From JBJXHC01 sp046160825 (lineage in GTDB: Bacteria > Bacteroidota > Ignavibacteria > UBA10030 > UBA6906), in assembly GCA_046160825.1 (NCBI GenBank), contig JBJXHC010000059.1:1-53367 (forward strand): DNA of 53,367 bases, written 5' to 3'. The notes under the pieces were generated by a model, which did not search any database, was not told where the DNA came from, and worked only from the letters and a program-made list of their open reading frames with translations. Positions 17,423 to 24,506 of this stretch are shown here, piece by piece (the stretch's first letter is position 1; each line of letters starts with the position of its first letter). Both the position numbers and the translations under genes were made by a program.

Positions 17423-18964
17423 TTAATGCTTGAAATGTCTGACGCCGGTAAAAACCATTGCAATACGATGTTCATCTGCTGCTCCAATTACTTCTTCGTC
17501 ACGGATCGAGCCGCCGGGTTGAATCACTGCGGTCGATCCGGCCTTCACTGCTGCGAGAAGTCCGTCGGCAAAAGGGAAGAACGCATCCGATGCCACGGCG
17601 GTGCCGCTGACCGAGAGGCCAGCTTCCGCCGCTTTGATGACGGCAATTTTCGCAGAGTCCACACGCGACATTTGTCCGGCGCCAATGCCGATGGTCCGGT
17701 CGCTTCGTGCGTACACAATGGCGTTGGACTTCACATGCTTTGCCACGCGCCATGCGAAGAGCATCGAACGTGTTTCATCTTCTGTCGGCTTCCGTTGCGA
17801 AACCGCCTTGAGAGCGTCGCGGGTGACACGCTTGCGATCGGACTCTTGCACCAGCAGCCCGCCCGGTACACTGCGGACGTCAAGCTGGTCGAGTGCGCGC
17901 ATGTCCGCCGCTGCTTTGATAATGCGACGATCTTTTTTCTTGGACAGGAACTCGAATACGCCCTCGGCGAACGCGGGAGCGATGATGACCTCGGTGAAAA
18001 TCTCGTTCATCTTCTGGGCAGCTTCCATATCAAGCGGCCGGTTGCATGCGATGATGCCGCCGAATGCCGACTTCGTATCGGTCGCGAGCGCTTTGGCATA
18101 TGCTTCTGCAAGTGTCGGGGCTGAACCTACGCCACACGGGTTGGTGTGCTTGATGATGGCCACCGTGGGTTCATCAAACTCCGCAACAAGCAGTGCCGCA
18201 GCAGTGGTGTCAACGATATTGTTGAAGGAAAGCTCCTTGCCGTGCAACTTCTGGAAGAGAGAACCGAAATTCCCGTACAGCGTTCCGCGCTGGTGGGGAT
18301 TTTCACCGTAGCGCAAATCCTGTTCTTTGCGTAGCGACATATGAAACAGCGCGGGGAATTGTTCATTCTCCCGGTCTATATGGTCGAGATAATTGGAAAT
18401 CACCGAGTCGTACGCCGAGGTATGCCGGAAGACTTCTTTGGCGAGAGAGAAGCAGGTCGCCTCGGAGACGGAGCCATTGGTGGTTTTCATTTCCTCGATA
18501 ACAGCAGCGTATCTCTCCGGGTTGACGATGACGGCTTTGTGGCGGAAGTTCTTGGCCGCAGCCCGTATCATTGCCGGTCCGCCGATATCAATTTGCTCTA
18601 TCGCTTGATCCAGCGGCACGCTGTTGCGCGCAATCGTTTGTTCGAACGGGTACAGGTTCACTACCACCATATCAATCGGGTCGATATGATGATCCTTGAG
18701 TTGCTGGACATGCCGGGCATTGTCTGCGACAGCGAGAAGGCCTGCGTGAATGTTCGGATGGAGTGTTTTGACGCGACCGTCAAGGATTTCCGGAAAGCTC
18801 GTGACGTCGGAAACGGCCACAACGTCGATGCCCTGTTCTTTGAGTGCGGTGTACGTTCCTCCCGTCGAAATAATCTCGACGTTCATGGAGCGCAGCGCCG
18901 TTGCGAATTCGGTGAGACCGCGTTTATCGGAAACACTGATGAGCGCGCGGCGTATCTGGGGCAA
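17423..18964 (-). CDS. purH: bifunctional AICAR formyltransferase / IMP cyclohydrolase
   Basis: A 513-residue enzyme carrying out the last two steps of IMP synthesis in the cytoplasm. The N-terminal MGS-like IMP cyclohydrolase domain (about 1-195) contains ALISVSDKRGL, STGGTYTALKEQGI and GRVKTLHPNIHAGLLA. The C-terminal transformylase contains LRYGENPHQRG, IIKHTNPCGVG, SAFGGIIACNRPLD and GQMSRVDSA. All expected blocks are present. It starts 11 nt after purN, and the two probably share the purN promoter. Confidence 0.97.
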   Translation of the reverse strand: MPQIRRALISVSDKRGLTEFATALRSMNVEIISTGGTYTALKEQGIDVVAVSDVTSFPEILDGRVKTLHPNIHAGLLAVADNARHVQQLKDHHIDPIDMVVVNLYPFEQTIARNSVPLDQAIEQIDIGGPAMIRAAAKNFRHKAVIVNPERYAAVIEEMKTTNGSVSEATCFSLAKEVFRHTSAYDSVISNYLDHIDRENEQFPALFHMSLRKEQDLRYGENPHQRGTLYGNFGSLFQKLHGKELSFNNIVDTTAAALLVAEFDEPTVAIIKHTNPCGVGSAPTLAEAYAKALATDTKSAFGGIIACNRPLDMEAAQKMNEIFTEVIIAPAFAEGVFEFLSKKKDRRIIKAAADMRALDQLDVRSVPGGLLVQESDRKRVTRDALKAVSQRKPTEDETRSMLFAWRVAKHVKSNAIVYARSDRTIGIGAGQMSRVDSAKIAVIKAAEAGLSVSGTAVASDAFFPFADGLLAAVKAGSTAVIQPGGSIRDEEVIGAADEHRIAMVFTGVRHFKH

Positions 18965-18975
18965 GAGATCTCCTA

Positions 18976-19590
18976 CTAATGGACAGCGATGACATCCCTG
19001 TGAACTTTTCCTTCGGCAAACAACCGCAATGCTTCAGGAAGAAGTTCGTGTTCAATATTCAAGACTTTTGAAGCGAGTGTTTCGGGTGTATCATCAAATG
19101 CGACTGCGACACTCTTCTGAAGCACAACGCCTCCGCGATCATATTCTTCATCCACGAAGTGTACCGTGGCGCCTGATGTTTTTTCGCTAGCGGCTATCAC
19201 AGCTTCGTGTACGCGCATCCCGTACATTCCCGTCCCGCCAAATTTCGGCAGCAACGCCGGATGAATATTAATGATGCGGTTCCGGTACTGCTCAATGATC
19301 GGAGTCGGTACGCGCTTCATGTATCCCGCAAGCACAATGAAATCCGTTCCGTGTCTTCTCATTACCTCCATCAGTCCTGCTGCAAAAAGTGATTCGTCCG
19401 CAAATTGCTTTTGACTCAGATGCACAGCCGGAATGCCGTGTTGCTGCCCGATTTCAAGAATCCCCGAATCTGAATTGTTGCTGATGACAACCGCGATCCG
19501 GACGTCGCCAATTCGCTTTTCTTGAATCGCTTTGACAATGGCCGCAAAGTTGGAACCGCGACCGGATCCGAGCACTGCAACGTTCAGCAT
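18976..19590 (-). CDS. purN: phosphoribosylglycinamide formyltransferase
   Basis: A roughly 204-residue GAR transformylase using 10-formyl-THF in step 3 of purine synthesis. The N-terminal loop is VAVLGSGRGSNF. The catalytic residues are in the INIHPALLP stretch (Asn and His) and the Asp of HFVDEEYDRGG. A GTG four codons upstream (19602) is an alternative start. I prefer ATG 19590 because MLNVAVLGSGRGSN is the normal beginning and a TAAGGTG sequence precedes it. It heads the purN-purH pair, followed by mreB, behind a promoter at 19625-19655. Confidence 0.94.
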   Translation of the reverse strand: MLNVAVLGSGRGSNFAAIVKAIQEKRIGDVRIAVVISNNSDSGILEIGQQHGIPAVHLSQKQFADESLFAAGLMEVMRRHGTDFIVLAGYMKRVPTPIIEQYRNRIINIHPALLPKFGGTGMYGMRVHEAVIAASEKTSGATVHFVDEEYDRGGVVLQKSVAVAFDDTPETLASKVLNIEHELLPEALRLFAEGKVHRDVIAVH

Positions 19591-19624
19591 GCGATTCAAC
19601 ACCTTAGGGCTTGGACTTAACGGA

Positions 19625-19655
19625 CAAAGTTAAGACTATTTTTGTAGAGAGTCAA
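19625..19655 (-). promoter_or_regulatory. Bacteroidota-type promoter for purN-purH
   Basis: On the minus strand TTG (in TTGACTCTCT) is followed after exactly 20 nt by TAACTTTG, a perfect TAnnTTTG -7 box. The expected transcription start is around 19618, 16-28 nt before the purN start. The TTGACTCTCT block also occurs in the promoters at 24317 and 25173. Confidence 0.75.
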
Positions 19656-19716
19656 TAAAATCAGGCTGTTTTCGAGGGGTTTTCCGCTCCCAAGAGGACG
19701 CGTGAAGGGGTGGAGA

Positions 19717-20658
19717 TTAGCTGACCGCAGATTCGAGGAACTCGATCTCACCGGCGTCTGCATTGACTCGCGCCCTGAGTCCGGTCGGGAGAGTCATCTT
19801 CCTTGGGATGTGTCCAAAGGGGAGATTAGAAAGGAATGGCTTGGCGGTCTCTTCGGCGAGACGTTCCATAATCTCATCAACATGAAACGACGGCCGCGTC
19901 GGGTCTTTCGGGGTGCAACCGGTAAACTGACCTGCGAGTATCCCGGCGCTTTTCTCAAACACGCTTGCGTTACTGAGCTGTGTCACCATTCTATCTACAC
20001 GATAAGGCTCTTCGTCAAGGTCTTCCATAAAGAGGATGCTGTCGGTGAAGTCCGGTTGATAGGGTGTTCCGAGCACCGATACGATAAGAGAGAGGTTCCC
20101 GCCAAGGAGGCGACCGGTCGCCTTGCCGGAATGAAGGCGAAGAGAGACTGCGTCTGCGGGAAGGACAACCTTGCCTTTCTTCGCGCGCGACGAAACGAGA
20201 TCCCAGAAGAACTCTTCTTTGAACGAATCAACGGCATCGGCAAAGTCGGCGGCAAGCATGGGACCGTGGAAGGTGATTAACCGGCACTTGCGCCAGAGTG
20301 CAAGCTGTAAGGCGGTAATGTCGCTAAAGCCGACAAGGATCTTCGGATGCCGGGCGATCATTCTATAATTGAGCAACGGGAGAATGCGGGTGGTGCCATA
20401 TCCACCCCGAACAGCCATGATTGCCTTGATGCGGGGGTCTTCAAACATTGAATGGAGATCGGTAACTCGCTCCTCGTCTGTACCGGCAAGATAGCCGTGG
20501 ATGCGGTTCACGTGCTCGCCCACTGCGACGTGGTAACCGAGTTGTTCGAGGTACCGTACGCCGCGGTCGATCTTTGACACATCAAGAACGGGTCCCGCCG
20601 GCGCGACGATCCCGATGAGGTCACCTTTCTTGAGGCGCGGTGGTTTCAGAATTTGCAT
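19717..20658 (-). CDS. ldcA: LD-carboxypeptidase (peptidase S66, muramoyltetrapeptide carboxypeptidase)
   Basis: A 313-residue S66-family serine peptidase that removes the terminal D-Ala from cytoplasmic murein tetrapeptides in wall recycling. The RGGYGTTRILP block is near residue 80. The nucleophile serine is in VGFSDITALQLALW, the glutamate in LFMEDLDEEPYRVDRM and the histidine in LPFGHIPRKMTLPTG, giving the Ser-Glu-His triad expected for the family. There is no signal peptide, consistent with cytoplasmic recycling. The gap to purN (126 nt) holds the purN promoter, so ldcA is probably a separate unit. A possible weak promoter (TTTTCA...TATCTTG) lies upstream. Confidence 0.9.
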   Translation of the reverse strand: MQILKPPRLKKGDLIGIVAPAGPVLDVSKIDRGVRYLEQLGYHVAVGEHVNRIHGYLAGTDEERVTDLHSMFEDPRIKAIMAVRGGYGTTRILPLLNYRMIARHPKILVGFSDITALQLALWRKCRLITFHGPMLAADFADAVDSFKEEFFWDLVSSRAKKGKVVLPADAVSLRLHSGKATGRLLGGNLSLIVSVLGTPYQPDFTDSILFMEDLDEEPYRVDRMVTQLSNASVFEKSAGILAGQFTGCTPKDPTRPSFHVDEIMERLAEETAKPFLSNLPFGHIPRKMTLPTGLRARVNADAGEIEFLESAVS

Positions 20659-20958
20659 CGCGTCAGTTGTTCCCGAAGAATTTCAGTTTCATATTAATGT
20701 GGTGTTCCATATCTCCATACGCTCGATGCCACAAGATAGCAAACAGAAGGGAAATTGAAAAGGGAGTAGTGACTCATTTTGAACTTGAGCCCCTGATCGT
20801 ATGACGGTCTTACAACTCTCCCTCCCTTCGTAAGGGAGGGGAAGAGTTCAATCCGAGGAGGGAGAGTTCGCACAATCAATAAGAGAAAACTTCCAATACT
20901 GAGTCACTACCGAAAGGGGTGAATTCAATTCCTTCGAGAAACACGGATGAAGTACCTG
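20659..20958. other. intergenic region carrying a repeat element
   Basis: About 300 bases between ldcA and the DUF4199 gene. Nearly half is the repeat element at 20766-20910. The ldcA promoter should lie in 20680-20760, where TTT-N20-TATCTTG is the best candidate. No coding potential is seen. Confidence 0.55.
20766..20910. repeat. MITE-like element with 11-bp terminal inverted repeats (copy 2, complete)
   Basis: Ends are perfect inverted repeats GTAGTGACTCA (20766-20776) and TGAGTCACTAC (20900-20910). The interior has AACTCTCCCTCC, the hairpin CCCTCCC-TTCGTAA-GGGAGGG, a spacer and GGAGGGAGAGTT. CTCCCTCC can therefore pair either with the near or with the far arm. Core and left end match 5000-5063, and the core plan recurs at 24422-24472. 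There is no reading frame for a transposase. Confidence 0.65.
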
Positions 20959-21493
20959 TTATAAGCGCGATGCCTTCGTGCGCATGAACAGTCCGCACGG
21001 GGCAGCGGCAATGCTTCCCACCACCAGCGTCTCAAAGAAGTAGAAGATGCCGGTCAATACCGGGTTCTGCATCCAGGCGAAGGACTCCAGTCCCTTTTGC
21101 GCTTCGGCGATCTTCTCCGCTGTCGCGCCACTCTGACGTATCCCCTCGATGTAGACTTTGCTGTAGTCGTCATAGAAAACCGGGGTTCATAAACTGCATA
21201 TAGATAAACTCCATCGCACCGACGAATACCGCGACGAGCAAAGCAATGAGAACTCCCGTCTTTGTCACCTGCCAGAATCCGTGAGGTGGGGGAATTGACT
21301 TGCGGAATGCCCGCATGCCAAGGAACACGCCGAGAAACAGGATGACGTACCGGAGATGACCGAGAACCTCCAATTGGCTGAGTTCTGCCGGTGTCAGTTG
21401 ACCAAAGTCCTCATAAAAGAAGAAGACGCCAAGCGTATAGGTGAAGATGATGACTCCGGCCAGTATACCGAACTGCAATGCATATTTGTTCAT
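20959..21493 (-). pseudogene. DUF4199 membrane protein, frameshifted
   Basis: From ATG 21493 (AAGGA 6 nt upstream) the frame encodes MNKYALQFGILAGVIIFTYTLG, a second helix RYVILFLGVFLGMRAF and a third, LIALLVAVFVGAMEFIYMQFMNPGF. It then hits a stop at 21170. One frame over, the text continues without interruption as YDDYSKVYIEGIRQSGATAE, KIAEAQKGLESFAWMQNPV and a last helix GIFYFFETLVVGSIAAAPCGLF, ending at 20959. The switch falls in a TTTT run (about 21176-21179); removing one T restores a protein of about 177 residues, the normal size and topology of DUF4199. Either a recent inactivation or a sequencing/assembly error. An upstream start at 21517 also exists. Function of DUF4199 is unknown; it often neighbours small regulators like the one upstream here. 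Confidence 0.8.
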
Positions 21494-21531
21494 AACGATC
21501 CTTATGTGATGAGACATGCAGCAAGATAGCC

Positions 21532-21567
21532 TGCGAAGGCATCCTTCGCATCACCTGTTCGGGTGAA
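21532..21567 (-). other. tandem hairpins between the LuxR-type and DUF4199 genes
   Basis: TGCGAAGG / CCTTCGCA (8-bp stem, 3-nt loop, 21532-21550), followed directly by TCACC / GGTGA (21551-21566). They lie 40-75 nt upstream of the DUF4199 start. There is no U-run; a role in message processing or as an operator is possible. Confidence 0.45.
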
Positions 21568-21610
21568 TTCACGGTATCTCATCATTTCGGGTGAGGGAAA
21601 GAGGTCGTTC

Positions 21611-22036
21611 TTACTCCACCAACTTCAGTGTGCGGGCCTTTGCTATGGCCTGTGAGCGGCGGTTGACACCCAACTTCGAGTAAATATTATTGAGATGAGT
21701 TTTGACCGTATTTTCCGAGACAAAGAGCCGGTCTGCTATTTCGCGGGTTGAGTAACCCGCCACAAGTTGGGCAAGGACGTCGTTCTCCCGTCCGCTCAGG
21801 ATCTCGTTGGGGTTAATGTGGATGTCGGGATGGGGCTGTGATGCGTCCTGCTTTTTCCTAAAGACTACTCCCACCCAAATCCCGATTGCGAGGAACACCA
21901 CACCAATGATGGCGACGTATGTCTTAAGTGGTATCGTGCCGATAAGAAAGTATGTCTCGGCGAACCGGATGACCAGAATCAGCGCAGCACTTAATAGAGC
22001 GTAGAGTATTATGGGACGGTATGAAGCGAGGGACAT
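21611..22036 (-). CDS. membrane-anchored LuxR/FixJ-type HTH regulator
   Basis: From ATG 22036 a 141-residue protein with two transmembrane helices (PIILYALLSAALILVIRFAE and LKTYVAIIGVVFLAIGIWVGVVF) and a C-terminal LuxR-type helix-turn-helix (LSGRENDVLAQLVAGYSTRE, IADRLFVSENTVKTHLNNIY, SKLGVNRRSQAIAKA). It has no receiver domain, so it would bind DNA while attached to the membrane. I chose ATG 22036 because it lies 7 nt after the upstream stop. A longer form from 22093 would overlap the preceding gene by 50 nt and adds an unlikely Cys-rich lead. The DUF4199 gene follows after 117 nt. The pairing suggests a sensor/regulator unit, but this is inference. Confidence 0.82.
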   Translation of the reverse strand: MSLASYRPIILYALLSAALILVIRFAETYFLIGTIPLKTYVAIIGVVFLAIGIWVGVVFRKKQDASQPHPDIHINPNEILSGRENDVLAQLVAGYSTREIADRLFVSENTVKTHLNNIYSKLGVNRRSQAIAKARTLKLVE

Positions 22037-22043
22037 GGAGGAA

Positions 22044-22697
22044 TCAGACTCTGGTGCGCCGGTGTTTATCGACCCAATACGCCCACAGCACAAACAGCCA
22101 CGACGCGTTGCCGGCGACGGCGATCATCTGTTCGCTTGGCGGCGGCGGGCCAAATACATTAGCAACGTAAATCACCGCAATGAACGCTATGAATCCCCAG
22201 AAGGCATACATGCCGACACGATCCACAGCGACAGTGGTTCTTGTATAGAGAACCACGCCGACAATGAGCAGTCCGAACTCGATGATAAGTGTCGCGGGAA
22301 GTGAATTCCACAACCCGAATCCGAAATACGGTCCGCCGCCATACGCAAGCGGCAAATCCTGACGGTGCATGATAAGGTCGAGTACCCAGTGGCTGAACAC
22401 GCAAAGTCCGACAACCATTGCGGCGCGGCCATGCTTGCGAACGCCATAATAGAAGCCGCCAAGCACCAACGACCAGAGCACCGCTCCAACGAGACTGTGG
22501 GTAATCGGGTAGTCATAGAAATCGAGCGGAGTGACCAGAGTAATTCCCGGCACGATGCGGACGTGCTCAAGACCGAGCAGCAGAAACAGAGGCCAGAGCA
22601 GATCCACAAGCTGCGTTGCGAGGACGAGCATTCCAAGTGATACTTGCGGGGCTTGTTTCTTTGCCGCCAATGCGACGGCGTAATGGCCTATGAACAT
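22044..22697 (-). CDS. membrane metal-dependent hydrolase-like protein (YdjM/PF04307-like)
   Basis: A 217-residue integral membrane protein with six or seven hydrophobic segments. The opening MFIGHYAVALAAKK and the blocks TQLVDLLWPL, FYDYPITHSLVGA and FSHWVLDLIMHRQDLPL provide conserved His and Asp residues (HY, LVD, ITHS, SHWxLD, MHR). These resemble the LexA-regulated 'membrane-bound metal-dependent hydrolase' group, and a catalytic role has not been shown for most members. It has a well-placed promoter (22733-22763) and heads a unit with the LuxR-type regulator. Confidence 0.7.
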   Translation of the reverse strand: MFIGHYAVALAAKKQAPQVSLGMLVLATQLVDLLWPLFLLLGLEHVRIVPGITLVTPLDFYDYPITHSLVGAVLWSLVLGGFYYGVRKHGRAAMVVGLCVFSHWVLDLIMHRQDLPLAYGGGPYFGFGLWNSLPATLIIEFGLLIVGVVLYTRTTVAVDRVGMYAFWGFIAFIAVIYVANVFGPPPPSEQMIAVAGNASWLFVLWAYWVDKHRRTRV

Positions 22698-23015
22698 GGA
22701 CAGCGATTCTCAGGAAGTGATTGTGGGTGAAATGAAAGTATGGCTATGAGAGGAAAGAAGCAAACATGAAGCTTTCGATGTCCATTTTCTTTTGCCCGTC
22801 CAAAAGAAAATTGACGAAAAGAAAAGGACGCCGAAATCGAATCGCCCTGCTGATTGAATTCGTCCATTTGTTCATGCGGTTTCAGCACATAGACCAAAAC
22901 AGTAAACGCTGAAACCGCAAATCCTGTTTGTTCCGCCACGCACGCCGCCTCCGATTTCGGAGGCTCGGGTCGACAAACCAAGACGGCTACAACGAGCCTT
23001 TCACAAAGGCCCTCG
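22698..23015. other. 318-bp hairpin-rich intergenic region
   Basis: Between the hydrolase-like gene and the 71-residue gene. It contains the promoter at 22733-22763 and three successive perfect stem-loops: TTTTCTTTTG/CAAAAGAAAA (22785-22810), GCGGTTTCAGC/GCTGAAACCGC (22876-22918) and GCCTCCGA/TCGGAGGC (22947-22964). The minus-strand frame across it is judged spurious. Confidence 0.6.
22733..22763 (-). promoter_or_regulatory. promoter for the hydrolase-like/LuxR unit
   Basis: On the minus strand TTG (22761-22763), a 20-nt spacer, then TACTTTCA (22733-22740). This matches the TTG-N20-TAnnTT pattern of the purN promoter. The expected start is near 22726, 29 nt before the ATG. Confidence 0.55.
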
Positions 23016-23231
23016 TTACAGCACCCGCCACTTTCCCTCATCGTCCTTTGTGTAGGACAGGCCGTTGCTCATATCAAACACCTCGCGGCCATTCGCGTCG
23101 AGGTATCGCTTTTCTTCAAAGACTCTGATGTCGTTGTTCTCCCGCGTCAGAAACGCCAGCAACGCGCTCATGGTTGGGGCGACGTCGTGCAGCCACTGGT
23201 CATCGCTTTCCTTCATGAATGCGCGGCTCAC
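23016..23231 (-). CDS. 71-residue conserved hypothetical protein
   Basis: Begins at a GTG (MSRAFMKESDDQWLHDVAPT) with AAGGGA 6 nt upstream and ends at 23016. The sequence is hydrophilic, without signal or membrane segments. It contains a helix (PTMSALLAFLTREN) and a beta hairpin (VFEEKRYLDANGREVFDMSNG, LSYTKDDEGKWRVL). I recall similar short proteins in Bacteroidota but cannot name a family. It starts 3 nt after the methyltransferase stop, so the two are coupled. Function unknown. Confidence 0.7.
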   Translation of the reverse strand: MSRAFMKESDDQWLHDVAPTMSALLAFLTRENNDIRVFEEKRYLDANGREVFDMSNGLSYTKDDEGKWRVL

Positions 23232-23234
23232 AGG

Positions 23235-24056
23235 TCATCCCTTCACGGCAATAATCTCCACCATCGGAGGAGAACAGAAAAAAGCGCCCGGATCGTTTGT
23301 CCGTTCTTCCCAATCACGGACAAGCGTTTTGTGCTCCTCCGGCGTCATGCGTCCTTCTTCGACGAGTTTTGGTCCATAGGTCTCGATAAAGATCGCGGGC
23401 CATTTCCAGAGCTGCGATTTCGGACGGGCAACACGGTGAAGAGGCCGGATCTCCACGGGGTTCAATCCATGCTTCGCGAGCAAGCCCGGCAGTTTCATCC
23501 CGACTTTCGTATCACCGCCGTGTTCAATCCACGCGTTGGAAACGATGGACATGAAACGGAGAAACGCCGCACTCTGCGGGGCGAGGATAATTCCTTCGTA
23601 GTGCATATATTCCTGGATGGCAAACACACCGCCGGGTTTCAGCGCTTTTGCCACTCCGCGAATCACCGCCTCCGGGTCGCGGACGAAGCAAAGCACCCAG
23701 CGTTGGTACGCAGCGTCAATGCTCTCTGCCGGAAGATCCAGCTTCTGTACATCGCCGACGCGTGCATCGATGGAAACATCGCCCTCGCGCTGGAGGCGCT
23801 GCTTCAAATGGTCGATGAAGCGGACGGATTCATCGATGGCGATCACCTTGCCTTTGGATGTTACCACGCCGGCCAGATCGTAACTGGTGTAGCCGGGACC
23901 GCAACCTATATCGAGTACCGTTTGACCGGACAAGATGCTGGCGCGTTCCCATATCGCAAATGCGGATGCGCTCCAGAGTTTGTGCTGCACGCCGAGTCGC
24001 AACACTTCGGCATCATGTGTTCCAAGTGCGTATTCGCGTTGTTCGGTTGGTTTCAT
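23235..24056 (-). CDS. class I SAM-dependent methyltransferase
   Basis: A 273-residue Rossmann-fold methyltransferase. Motif I is VLDIGCGPGYTS near residue 48. The acidic residue of motif II is in VIAIDESVRFI, motif post-II in VGDVQKLDLPAESIDAAYQR and motif III in LKPGGVFAIQEY. These are typical of small-molecule (UbiE-like) methyltransferases; the substrate is unknown. The C-terminal third (EIRPLHRVARPKSQLWKWP) is not recognisable. Its ATG overlaps the TGA of an upstream frameshifted micro-gene (ATGA) and a 71-residue gene follows after 3 nt, so it is the middle gene of a three-gene unit. The promoter at 24317-24350 would drive it. Confidence 0.88.
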   Translation of the reverse strand: MKPTEQREYALGTHDAEVLRLGVQHKLWSASAFAIWERASILSGQTVLDIGCGPGYTSYDLAGVVTSKGKVIAIDESVRFIDHLKQRLQREGDVSIDARVGDVQKLDLPAESIDAAYQRWVLCFVRDPEAVIRGVAKALKPGGVFAIQEYMHYEGIILAPQSAAFLRFMSIVSNAWIEHGGDTKVGMKLPGLLAKHGLNPVEIRPLHRVARPKSQLWKWPAIFIETYGPKLVEEGRMTPEEHKTLVRDWEERTNDPGAFFCSPPMVEIIAVKG

Positions 24057-24275
24057 TTGGATTCCGCTATTTCGTTTACGATTCGTTCAATCTGCGCGTA
24101 GTGATCGCGAAAATTGGAGAGATACTTAGAATATCTCCTCAATAGAGAAATTAGAAAGAGAGTGACAACAGCGATCCCTCCAATTCTCGGCCATGCTGTC
24201 AACAAATTTCGCCAGGCTGGATACTATGATGAAACCGGGCAGAATATGTATCCACCATTTTGAGGGAATCGGCAT
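24053..24275 (-). pseudogene. frameshifted two-helix membrane micro-protein gene
   Basis: From ATG 24275 the frame reads MPIPSKWWIHILPGFIIVSS and LAKFVDSMAENW, then degenerates. One frame over the text continues as RIAVVTLFLISLLRRYSKYL and SNFRDHYAQIERIVNEIAES, ending in a TGA at 24053 that overlaps the methyltransferase ATG (ATGA). Removing one G from the GGG run at 24176-24178 joins the halves into a protein of about 73 residues with two hydrophobic helices and a charged C-terminal helix. The promoter at 24317-24350 and the stop-start overlap both argue that this is a real gene, now frameshifted or misread. Alternatively the second half could start at a TTG near 24202. No family recognised. 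Confidence 0.55.
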
Positions 24276-24316
24276 GTCTTATCAAGAAGTAAAAATGAAA
24301 CACTTGGTTTAGGAAC

Positions 24317-24350
24317 CAAGAAAATACAGTAACCCCGCAAGAGAGTCAAC
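24317..24350 (-). promoter_or_regulatory. promoter, duplicate A (TTGACTCTCTTGC type)
   Basis: The minus strand reads TTGACTCTCT, then TTGCGGGGTTACTG, then TATTTTCTTG. TTG and TATTTT are separated by exactly 20 nt. Identical to 25173-25206 in 29 of 34 positions, differing only in five adjacent spacer bases. It stands about 42 nt before the ATG of the micro-gene at 24275. Confidence 0.65.
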
Positions 24351-24421
24351 TTTCTTTGACTTAAGGTAGAATGAGAACTTACGACGTCCTTTCTTGGGAA
24401 GGGAGAGATTTTTTAAGCATC

Positions 24422-24472
24422 GCTCCAATCGCCCCTCTCTTTTTAAGAGAGGGGACGGGGGAGAGTTCCGAT
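24422..24472. repeat. dispersed hairpin repeat, copy 3 (diverged)
   Basis: CCCCTCTCT-TTTTA-AGAGAGGGG (24432-24454) followed by ACGGGGGAGAGTTCCG. The same plan as copies 1 and 2 (C/T-rich hairpin, then a GGGAGAGTTC tail) but with a different sequence and without the GTAGTGACTCA ends. Confidence 0.6.
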
Positions 24473-24506
24473 ACTTTAAGCCTGACTCTAATCCTCCCTG
24501 ATAAAA

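Larger units (their letters stand above)
24276..24506. other. short intergenic region with promoter and repeat copy 3
   Basis: Holds the micro-gene promoter (24317-24350), a 7-bp hairpin CTTGGTT/AACCAAG (24304-24320) overlapping its end, and the hairpin repeat at 24422-24472. No other gene is seen. Confidence 0.5.

Noticed and set aside
16542..18124. Plus-strand frames of 294 and 441 residues opposite mreB and purH
   Set aside because: They overlap well-recognised genes entirely, lack starts with ribosome sites and resemble no protein.
19717..20658. Apparent loss of the catalytic serine in LdcA (RGGYGTTR instead of RGGYGSxR)
   Set aside because: The nucleophile of S66 peptidases is in the later GFSD motif, which is intact here.
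22688..23041. 117-residue minus-strand frame
   Set aside because: It translates a series of perfect hairpins and overlaps neighbouring genes. Its sequence looks like a repeat read as protein.
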